Below are positions 37,801 through 47,180 of a DNA stretch of 64,000 bases, in pieces. Position 1 is the first letter of the stretch; each line of letters opens with the position of its first letter. The notes beneath the pieces were generated by a model that was not told the origin of the DNA, searched no databases, and was given only the letters and a program-made list of their open reading frames with translations. Both the position numbers and the translations under genes were made by a program. This DNA is from Phoronis australis (Eukaryota; Phoronida; Phoronidae): assembly GCA_002633005.1 (NCBI GenBank), contig NMRA01000013.1:1784403-1848402 (forward strand), read 5' to 3'.

Positions 37801-40800
37801 NNNNNNNNNNNNNNNNNNNNNNNNNNNNNNNNNNNNNNNNNNNNNNNNNNNNNNNNNNNNNNNNNNNNNNNNNNNNNNNNNNNNNNNNNNNNNNNNNNNN
37901 NNNNNNNNNNNNNNNNNNNNNNNNNNNNNNNNNNNNGATTATGGGGAAATGACATTCAGTGACTGCATCGATTGTCTTATTGTATGTTTTCAATTGTAGC
38001 TAGCTGGATAAGAATCTGCTATACACAAGATTCGAGAATAAACAATTATCAGTGTATTTAAAAACAAATGGCAAACTGAAAAAGCAAAGAAAGAAACAAC
38101 ATTGCGAGGGAGTCCATAATCAGGCATATCAGGTGCTGAATTTCTGAATTAGGTTCAATTCTCTCAGGTTATTGCTGAAGGGTTGCTTTTCACTTTGTCC
38201 AACGGTGAAATAGATGGTCAGGCGGTTGGTTTCAGTTGTTTTTTCTTGCCTGTAATAGAAATATTAGCAAATTGTAAAAGAAAAGACAAGACAAAACTAC
38301 TTTTGTAAGGCAGAACATACTTGACATTTCATCTTCATGTGTAGAAACTAATAACCTTTGTACCCAAGTCTTATTTAATATCTGAATAAAAATATGTGAA
38401 ACAGGCTAAAAGTGATTTAACAATGTGTATTTTTCATGACACTTAAAATGTGCTTCTGATCTCAACAAGTAAAATTCATTCTAGGTGTCAATTTTTTTCC
38501 AATGCAATGTTACGACATTTACTGAATTACCCGGTAAGGCTTATTCAAGTTAATTCAATAACTGAGCTGGTGGTCCTGGGGGTGGGGTCCACGATAGAAT
38601 AAGGAAACTCATTCATCTAGATAATTTTATTGGAAACAGCTTAGTTTTGAAGAGAAACTGCTGTGAAAAAGTCACTCTTGACTTCTGTGCATCACGTACC
38701 ATACACCTCTTATTTTTGGAGCACTCCCACCCAGGACAACATGAATATGTGCTGCTAGCCTACCCGGCATCGGGTGAGTTTCCAAAAAGAAACACTTAGT
38801 TCGACTCAATAAAGCTGTTATTCAGTGGGGTAACTGGTGGGGATAACATCACCGAACGATGTTGATAGAAACTGATTGCTAAAAACTTACCAAGTAATGT
38901 TGTGTAGTCTTTGAATGGAACTGCATAGTCATAGAGACATAGAGCTCACACGGGGCTTGAGCATTCACGCACTTTTTGTCAGTTAGTTGACCTTGTTGAC
39001 CGCAATTGTCCACGAATATAGTAACCTTAGGTCTTTTGGGAATTTGTGGCCACCTGTCGAAGACTTGCACCAGGGAAATTAGCAGTAATGAGGCTTAGCG
39101 CGACGACGTATTTTGATAAAAATTCCATCTTTTACCATTTGTTTACATGCAGACAGCCACGCATGCGCAATTTAATCACCACTAGTACAGCAGCGACACC
39201 GCGAGGAGAATTCTCCGAATAGCCCCATTCCCTAAACGATGTGTTTTCTAACATAGCCTCCTTCCAGGAATTACTTTTTTACGGATTTTTGTATGATTAA
39301 AATCATATAAAAATCCGTCTCGGTCACTATCACATTTTGGCTCTGAAAACCTCGGTGAAAGTCAATAATTGTATATTATACACGAAAAAATGATAAAAGC
39401 ATCACATCCGCCGAAGACGAACATACAGACCAGCAACACGTGTAGGCTAGACATCATGAAAAGTAAAATTTAACACAATATTCACATACAAAAAGCGGCG
39501 TACTTTGAATTATCACATACGTCGTAGGCGGATATAAAATAAATGAACTGGGCAGACGTGATCAAAAACAAAATATAGTACATCAAATTCATTGAACGCG
39601 AGCACGACATAAATTATCTAGTTGGCAGACATCAAACTAAACTGTAATGCGATTACACAATTACACGATTTGAACAGATTATGCAGTCATGAAATCACCA
39701 GCGGCGATATTTCGGAGTTAATAATTTTCCGTAGACTCTATTGACCCTTATTGACCGGCTCTATTGTAACTGTAAAATGCCATTTTAATTCTGTTCAAAA
39801 GTTTATTGTAAATGTAATGTTTAAGAGATTTCATCATGATCCGATACCGTTATCTTCCAGTTCGCATGCTAACTTTACTACTGTGCCACCAGCATATCAG
39901 CCAACCCGAAAGCTTTTTACGTCATCCGGCGTCACGTTTGTAATATAAACCACGCGGTGAATACTAACCTCATTAAAGGCATCGTATTTCTTTCCATCAG
40001 GCTAATGCACAAAAGGTGTTTTTTTTGAAATGCTAAACTGTTGAACTGGCGTTCCGTACACGTCATATGCGCGGACTTTAGCGCGTGCACGCTGTGCGTG
40101 CTTACGCCTAGTTTGCGATGGGTTTGGTATAACCAATTTATTTTATCGATTGTTTTGCTATAAAAAGGACGGTTATAAGTCTGCATAACGTGGTATTTTA
40201 CTAAAATATGATTAAATGTTCCTTTTTTAGTCTTATAATAAAACAATTGTTGTCTCGGTCATTATCACACTTGGGGTCTGAAACCAACATACTTTCATAT
40301 GTTAAAACCTCTATTTCTATTTAGAGGTTGAAACCTCTATTTCTAGGTCAGTTCATATGCTTGGTAACTTAATTTGGTACGAAATTCATTGCACACGCTC
40401 GGCAAAAATCTCAAACTTGTGACAGTTTCGGCTGGCTTGCAGTTCCCCTCGTCGTCTCGCTGAAAATGTGTTAATGAATGACTTCATCTACTAGTTAGTC
40501 GAGACTGTCACAGGATTAAAATTATTGACGATCGGCATTAAATGTCAGTGATCTACTGTTCAATACCGTTCCTCATATTTTCGTTTTTGCAAAAAAAAAC
40601 AATTCCACTAATAATTGCGGTCTATCGACCTTCGTAGCTGTGCCTAGGCGGGCGATTTCTGATGAAGCGAGCCCAGGGCCCGGTCTCCAATCTCCGTACT
40701 CAGACTCGAATCATGCTCAAACTCACACTTCATACTCAACTCGAGTACAGACTCAGCTTTGGTGTATTCAATGTCATACTCGAAAAATCTGTACTCGAAA

Positions 40801-43800
40801 TTTCGAGCACGTACTCAGTTTTCGAGCGTACTCGAACTGAAGTGTATCTCATCCATATTTCGAGTACGATTTTGAGTAAAAATTCGGATTCTATGCTCTA
40901 ATTTCAAGTTTGGTATGGCAGTGTGCTTGAAATCGTACTCGAAAATAAATACGAGCCAGAGAACAAAATATCGAAAGGGAACCAAAAAACACAGCAAATC
41001 TAAAAAAATAAGTCCTCTTACCGTATCTCAGCACTTCAATTTCAGTTCAGAGATAATAGTTTTCATCTTAAATCTTCTTATTCTTCACCTTATTAACCCG
41101 CCGTATCACTGTATGTTATAGCCGCCATTCTACCTCTACAATTCCTGGCAACAGGCGCATTGTAATCCCTTGTCGGCGAGTCATAACAAGCGTCGAAAGC
41201 AGTTGTGGGAAAAGTCGTGTGAGAAGTTTGTGCTGCCCTTATTTCGGTATGTGTGCCTACGTTTTGTAGGGTTTCCAAAAGACGAGGTACATTTCTCATC
41301 ATAACTTAGTCATCTATAATTCCTCAATCCACAAACGGAATTCCAGATTTTGTTTGCCGATTTCTAAGTAGACGTCTCGTCCCGTTCACTGCCACTGGTG
41401 AACTCTGAATGCCTGCACAAGTATTGTTTTTTAACTCACGTGCCAAATGTCAACTCAGTTGATACATCCCAGTAAAATACAAAGATACAGTATCAAAGTT
41501 TGACATCAGCGTAGGCCTACACAGCAATGGGTTTACGTCAAGACTGAATTAGCAACAGAGATGTAATGTGATAAGCTGTTATATATTTCTTAATACATTT
41601 TCGGGACTGGGTGAGGAACTCAAGAAGTAAAGCTTAATAATTGCCAAGTGTATCAAAGAAATGGCATAAGAATATTTATTGAAACTAAAAAATGAATAAC
41701 AGTTGCAGAACACTCAAAATTCCACGTTATAGACATACTCTTGTAGTTGTAGCGACAGCAGACGATAATGTAGGCCTAGTTCTTGGGGTGGTCTATTCCA
41801 ATAGGAAGCGATGAATCAGCGCGGCTTTGCGTGATTTTGCATTTCACATCATAAAGAGTTCCATAGTAACTCGAGTATGAGTGTCAGATTTGAGTACGTT
41901 TGGAGTTTAGTCGAAATCCGACATTAGATACGCTTTTTTGAGTACGACTCCAGTGAGCACGATTTTGAGTATGAAATCTCGAGTATGAGTATGAGTCTGA
42001 GTACGGAGATTGGAGACTGGGCCCAGATGTGCAGATTTCATAGAATAGACCATAGTAAAGCAGTCTGACCTACCTGGTATTCTTCTCTTACAGATATGTC
42101 TTCTAAAATATTCAGGTCAATCACAAATATTCTTTTTGCCTCCATTGCTTCATCGAGCGTAAGACCTTCCAGGAACGGGGATAACATGTCTGACGTGACC
42201 GCTAATCTAAATAAAAATAAGCGGTTTAATATGAAGATTACTGTGTTTCCTAACATTTTGTTTTTTTATTACTGTATTGAACTATTTTACATTTAAGGTT
42301 ATGTTGGACCTTACCGTCTAGTCTGTACAATTAGCAAAATATCGGAAGAACTATGGGTTTCAACTCTGAGTAAATTTACGTGTTTTATGAACGTGTGAAG
42401 CTTGAAGAATTTTATATCAATTTGCCATTAATTGGATCAAGCGAAGATGTCAAATTAGTCAAATTCAGCACGAAAAGCAAGGTACATGCATGACAAAACA
42501 ACGGTTATCAATATCATGATCAAATTTCATTTGACATGATAAATGTTGACGATGAAGTTCCAAAAACGCTGTTACGGTTTTCGAAGTTATTACTTCGTTT
42601 TTATTTTATGCAACAACTTGTTTTTTGTAACAGTTATAAGCGTCCTACTTTTTGATATCCCCTTAAGCAAAATTGAAACTTTTTGAAGTCAATTCCTGAA
42701 AGTATTTCAGAGGACTGTTCATAAAGTATGACACCTGAAAGATTCGTGTGAATCTGATTTGTGAGATATGTTGTTGGAAGTTTGCCAAATTTGGTCATTC
42801 TTCGAGGGTCCTCTGTACATTACATGAACAATCGAGTGAGACATCCAGCACTCTACAGGCCTCTATTGCATTTACTGCCCAGAGTAAAATATTGGTTGCG
42901 TGGAACTTACTTTTCTGGAATTTGTTTACATAAGGATATAAGAATCGAGTTTGATCCAGAGAGGCGCTGTCTTCCAAAATCTTCGTCGGTTACGTACTTA
43001 TTGGCTCCCTGGAAAAAGTATTCATAAAGGAAATCAACCTTAAACGAAATCGTGGGAAGCAAGAAACTATGCCACCTTGGTAACAAAAATCCGTGTAATT
43101 GTAAACAGCCTTAACAAAATCAGTTTGGTAGTGTTACTAATTTTGTAATAGTAATAGTAATAGTATCAGTAATAGTAATCATTATAATTATAAAAATCCA
43201 ATATTCGTGTCGTGTCCATAAACTTTAGTACTTAATATTTTTCAGATTGCACAGCGCAATTTAGTCTGTCTAGTTGTCTATTTCAGGTCTCGGCACTGAT
43301 GTAAGCTATCTCTGCATGCATCATCTATTATCAATGTGACCAGCCTACAAACACTGAGGCATTGTTCTGTACGGTGCGTAGTTTTGCAAGCTTGTAACTC
43401 TAATTCTTATGAAAAAGTTTAAGTCGCATTGTCTACGCCATGAAGCATAGTTTCCGACCCTGCACGAAACAAGAACCCTCTCTCGTGGGGCCTCTCAACG
43501 GTTTCGTCGATAGGCGGGCGACGTTTGGGAGAGAACAGTAGCTCCCCTGAATATCGCGCCACCGTAGCGAAGATAGAAACTTGTTGCGAGCGACGAGAGA
43601 GTGGACAGGAAAATTTTGGCGAGTGGGGGGAAAGTGTGACGACGGTAGGAAGAGGTAGCATGGAACCTGGCGACGGGGGAATTATGACGATAGGTACCTC
43701 CACACTTTTTATAACTTAGGGGCCCCGAGTAACCTTCAGGCACATGACTTCAAGGGTAAATCACCAAAATTGCGCTGGAGGGTTTATATTAGTGGCTACT

Positions 43801-46800
43801 TGGAGCGGTGATGAGAGACTGGCTCTCAGGAAAAACTGGCATTTACATTAAAACTTACGTTTGGCATTGGCAACTTCCCACCATAAACCGTCTTCAAATC
43901 CTCGAGACTATTCCAGGTTTCAGTGGTACTCCAGTTGGTCACTTTGGCTTGCACGAGGAATGACATTTTCGTCGTCACTATGTCCCACTGAAAATTTTCG
44001 TTTACAAGTACTTTACAAACATTTCTCGAAATTTGAAAACAAGTTTTGCTCAGTCGCTTTGAATACCCTTGACAATAATTTCCTTTATCCATTTTTCGTA
44101 GATGCTTAAAATACAGTAATGAATATTGAATAGAAATTTCTCTTTAGGTTATAGGTAAACGCAGTTAGCATTTTCGAGAACATCTCTTTGGGGATGAGGT
44201 TTTTATCTTGTTGAAATCAATTTGATTCGAGTCATTGCTATTTCGGTATTTGTTCTCGGAGACTGAACACGTCTAAGTGAAACACATGAAATATAAGACA
44301 GTCACAGCAATGAAAATGGTGATAGTAACATTGAAGATAGCAGTAGTAGTAATAGTGGTAGCAGCAGCAACAGCAGCAGTAGTAGTAATTATTAGCAGTA
44401 GTAGAAGTAGTAATAGTAATAGTAATAGTAATAGTTATGGTAATAGTAATGTAATAGAAATAGAAGTAGCAGTAGCAGTAGTAGTAGTAGCAGAATAATG
44501 AAAATAGTAGGAGGCAGTGTGGCCCAGTGTGATAGGTGCCCACTTCATTTACTGGAGGTCGTGGGTTCGAGTCCCACTGGGACACACTGCTAGACTCTTG
44601 AGTCAGCTCTCTAGCTCCTCAGCTCGGTTTTAATTATATATTAATGCAACACAAAAATGATTCCATGTGATCAGTGCAATGGGCCCATATGAGCGGCCTT
44701 TACACGTCTGGTACAACGTGTACCAGAGCACGTGCAATTATTTTTATATCGTTATAGTGAAAGTAGTCTGTAGTAGTAGTAGCGGTTGTCATAGCAATAA
44801 TAGTAGCGGTAGTGATAGTGGTACAAACAGTGGCAAAACCCTACCTTGTAATTATCTGAGAAGCTTTCATCGTCAGGTAATTCCTTGATCTGTGGAGTGA
44901 TATAACATAAATGTATATAATTTCACAAAGATAATATATGTATTATATACCACTCATTTCTATTGACAGTCAAGGGTTGGTGTCTAGCTTATTGCAAGTA
45001 TATTAAACGGGAATTAATTATTTTGTTTGGTGGTTTTTGTACGTCAATTTCACACCTCAAGAAATTTATGACACGATTTCCGTGAAGTATGTTTTTGAAA
45101 AAATATGTCAATTAATAATAACAAATAATAGCTCTTTTTCGAAATTACAGTTGGTGGATTTGAAAAAATAAATCAATAAACAATGACATGTAAGGGTGGT
45201 TCGTTTCCGGAATTGCGGTTTGATGGTTGATAAATGAGTAGGTCGTATAGTCTCGAGTGATACTATCTTAGTAATTTTAGTAAGTGGAGTTTCCTTTCAC
45301 TCGTCGATCATGTTTATTTGACGCATGAATGCGTTCTCTTGTTTTCGGTCATGTCCACCGTAAATGGTAATAGGATGCCGTTGTTGACCGGGTGGGGGTG
45401 GGTCCAACAACCGTTAGCAGGGAAAGAAGGGCCTCAAACTCTGGGGAAGAGTATTTTTGTCCTTTCTCGGTTAGTTATTTTGTCGGTTTTGAGTAATATC
45501 TCAGGTAGGTAAACAAAAGAAGTGACAACGAGGGTGGGTAGGAAAGTTGTCTCGAGTAAGGGTTTCATCACTTGACATTGTCTCGAGTGCTAAGTCATTC
45601 GGCAACTGAAGGTGTTGCGTGGGTCTATATTTTAACGGCGCAGAGGCAAACAACCTTATCCATTGCGTGGTAGAGAACCCCCGGGGGCTTAGTGTATATT
45701 TGTGTTACCAGTTTCCGCCATTACACACGAGTGTTTTTTTTCATGGAGCCTCGGTCATGAATGGTTGCCTTTGTAATAACATGTTTTAGATTGTCAGTTA
45801 ACGCTAAATTTTGTCGCCTATTTGTTAGTGGAATATCATGTATTCTACGTAACTAAAGCGGTGATACAGTGTGTATCCTGTTTTCTGCCTCTTGGCGCTC
45901 AATACTCTTTTATTGTAACATCAGTCTACCGAATTAGCCAAGAATAAATTGCCGAAAGGAGTCCTGTTGAGAACCAAGGGCCTATCCTCTGGTGTTTTAG
46001 ATTAAGAAACGATATGCTAGCATACTGTGAATTTAAACAAATGATTTTTAGTCTTGAACGACCGTCCTGTAGTGATAGTTTCATGCGCGGATGTGACCTG
46101 GCGTTTATCGCACTCACTTGGCAATGGTAAATACCATACTTATTACTTAAAATAAACAAAGGAAGAGGTCCAGGGATAGGGAGATTTGTAACACTTTAAA
46201 TAAAGGTAGGATAAAGTTATAGAGAACGACCCTTGCTGATTCAACAATGGTAACATGTAAATGTTTTCGCTATCTAAAAGCAAACAAGCTGTCTGCAGTG
46301 ACAGGTTGTCCCAATGAAAGGAGACGAACTATTTAATGTTGATTTGTTGGATCAAAATACGATTCGTCTATAGACGCCGTTGTTCATTCGATTTTCGTCT
46401 GTCTACTATTTTCTGAACACGGTGTCTGGGGACACGAGCCGATTTCTTACAATATCTAACCAAACACCCTTAGTTATTTTTGTCAATGCTTTTAGGACTT
46501 TATCGTGAGGCGCAATCATTTACTACAATGTATATTCCGATGTAATGCCAAATTTGGCTGCATTTACGTTTATTACGTACCTGTACTGGTAGCGCGGGGT
46601 GATGGCGAGTGGGCTGATAGTGCGCCCGTTTCACCTCCAGTTCCAACTTCCTTTGCTCGCGGTGTTCGTCTCGTTTCGGTAGCACGCAGTCTAAGTGGGA
46701 GAAGAAGTATCTTCGCTCCCCTTTAATCCATCGATGGATCGGGAAGACGAATGTCCTATCCGTGTCTCCCTCGCGATATATCACTTCTATTTTGTCAACG

Positions 46801-47117
46801 TACCAGTTGGAACCGAATCCACTCTCATCTCGCCAAAGTTCGATTTTGTCCACGTTTTCGAAGTCATTTGGCAGCTGGGGGAGGGGAAAATCGTCGACGT
46901 TACCCCTCTCGAAGTCGTCTCGAAATAAAAGATCCAAGTGAATGTCGGGTGATACAGCGCCATGCTTTTTACTGTAGAGTTTTATCCAAACGTTCGCGTC
47001 TGTGCCTGAGCCGTAAACATCTCCTGTTTTCACGCGTATGATCTTTGGTTCGTATTTGAGAATATACCAATAATACCAATTGAATGGTTTAAGTAGAATA
47101 GAAGTAACTTGTCCCAT
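28803..47117 (-). CDS. LOX: PLAT-domain lipoxygenase, complete (13 exons, 672 aa)
   Basis: Exons in transcript order (plus coordinates): 47117-46581, 43987-43859, 43008-42911, 42206-42074, 35179-35084, 34564-34468, 33883-33766, 33008-32855, 32082-31977, 31474-31383, 30850-30677, 29624-29461 and 28923-28803. All phases and GT-AG sites agree; the sum is 2019 nt. A PLAT (calcium/membrane-binding) domain covers about residues 24-140, and the catalytic lipoxygenase domain follows. The non-haem iron ligands are all present: H357 and H362 (YHQSITH), H549 and N553 (VSHASANF) and the C-terminal isoleucine I672. They align with H367, H372, H550, N554 and I673 of human 5-lipoxygenase. The enzyme inserts O2 into polyunsaturated fatty acids to give hydroperoxides. 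Gly434 occupies the site where S-enzymes have Ala, predicting an R product. Sequence style ([27 protein letters not shown]) is closest to the invertebrate allene-oxide-synthase/R-lipoxygenase group; no haem domain is fused here. The protein starts MGQVTS. Confidence 0.95.
36140..36632 (-). mobile_element. tRNA-derived SINE-like repeat, family 2, copy 1
   Basis: Homologous in the same orientation to 39448-39942. Read on the minus strand, the region near 36517-36560 looks like a tRNA half: an A-box-like tggcgcagtgattaagtcctgg and a B-box-like gggatcgaatcac. The remaining part has diverged ~60-80-bp internal repeats (cagacatgatg..aaaataaaa..). It lies in lipoxygenase intron 4. Confidence 0.6.
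37213..37936. other. Assembly gap (N run, 724 bp)
   Basis: All bases are N. The gap is in lipoxygenase intron 4. The exons on either side (42206-42074 and 35179-35084) join in phase and give an uninterrupted lipoxygenase alignment, so no lipoxygenase exon is missing here. Any reading frame across this interval is meaningless. Confidence 0.99.
38129..39128 (-). pseudogene. Possible exons of a small secreted cysteine-containing protein, frame-broken
   Basis: On the minus strand, ATG 39128-39126 begins a hydrophobic leader ([14 protein letters not shown]). After a one-base frame change the sequence continues as [15 protein letters not shown] and then a cysteine-bearing stretch ([27 protein letters not shown]) to a good donor (ttg|gtaagt) at 38891/38890. 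A second open piece, 38249-38129, follows a good acceptor and ends in LNLIQKFST and a stop, but its phase does not fit the first piece. The CG..C..PCEL pattern followed by beta-type sequence recalls ML/NPC2-like lipid-binding proteins, only weakly. It is nested in lipoxygenase intron 4 close to the N gap. It may be a pseudogene, a model missing an exon, or a sequencing error. Function not assigned. Confidence 0.3.
39448..39942 (-). mobile_element. tRNA-derived SINE-like repeat, family 2, copy 2
   Basis: Diverged copy of 36140-36632. Shared landmarks are tttcggagttaata, attgacc, the tRNA-like patch read inversely as gctggtggcacagtagtaaa..atcggatca, and an end near a (g)cgtcac block. Internal ~70-bp repeats occur in the 39450-39660 part. 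Confidence 0.6.
40676..42024. mobile_element. 1.35-kb DNA transposon with GGGCCC ends and GTACTC-rich subterminal repeats
   Basis: The left end GGGCCCGGTCTCCAATCTCC, continuing into GTACTCAGACTC, is matched inversely at the right end (..GAGTCTGAGTACGGAGATTGGAGACTGGGCCC), about 32 bp with one mismatch. Inside both ends are many degenerate copies of ACTCGAGTAC-like motifs in facing orientation (40690-40960 and 41870-42010). No transposase frame is present, so it is non-autonomous. It ends 49 bp from the 3' edge of lipoxygenase exon 4 (42074), inside intron 4. Confidence 0.85.
43143..43195. repeat. AAT/AGT trinucleotide microsatellite
   Basis: Tract of taatag-type triplets (taatagtaatagtaatag and variants) in lipoxygenase intron 2. 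Confidence 0.85.
44333..44500. repeat. Triplet microsatellite (AGT/AGC/AAT)
   Basis: About 170 bp of imperfect triplets (gtagtagtaatag, gcagcagcaac, agtaatagtaatag) in lipoxygenase intron 1. It makes spurious open frames of repeated Ser or Val on one strand and Tyr/Thr on the other. A related short tract is at 44760-44830. Confidence 0.9.
44513..44664 (+). mobile_element. tRNA-derived SINE, family 1, copy 1
   Basis: Begins with a tRNA-like head: A-box-like gtggcccagtgtgatagg and B box ggttcgagtccca. A tail region follows, ctctagctcctcagctcggtttta..tatatattaatg..aaaaatg.ttcc. The whole length matches 61641-61794. It is directly preceded by the triplet microsatellite, as often seen where SINEs land. 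It is not called as a functional tRNA: it lacks a normal cloverleaf end and carries the SINE tail. Confidence 0.85.
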
Positions 47118-47170
47118 CGTTCAAGCTCTGGTACACCCTTTTTCAGGTCGACGAAGCTGCTTGATTTAGT

Positions 47171-47180
47171 CTTTTTATAC
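47171..47180 (-). promoter_or_regulatory. TATA box of the lipoxygenase gene (GTATAAAAAG)
   Basis: On the minus strand GTATAAAAAG lies 54-63 bases before the ATG at 47117. A start about 30 bases downstream would leave a 5' leader of roughly 25-30 nt. Position and sequence fit a core promoter well. Confidence 0.65.

Noticed and set aside
37083-37993. Reading frames of 266-290 codons on both strands
   Set aside because: They run through the N gap, and almost all their residues are undefined.
44238-44585. 115-codon frame rich in Tyr, Thr and Cys
   Set aside because: It is a translation of the trinucleotide microsatellite and the adjacent SINE.
44545-44590. Functional tRNA gene at the SINE head
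   Set aside because: The A and B boxes are present, but the same head with the same long tail recurs at 61641-61794, so it is a SINE and not a tRNA gene.
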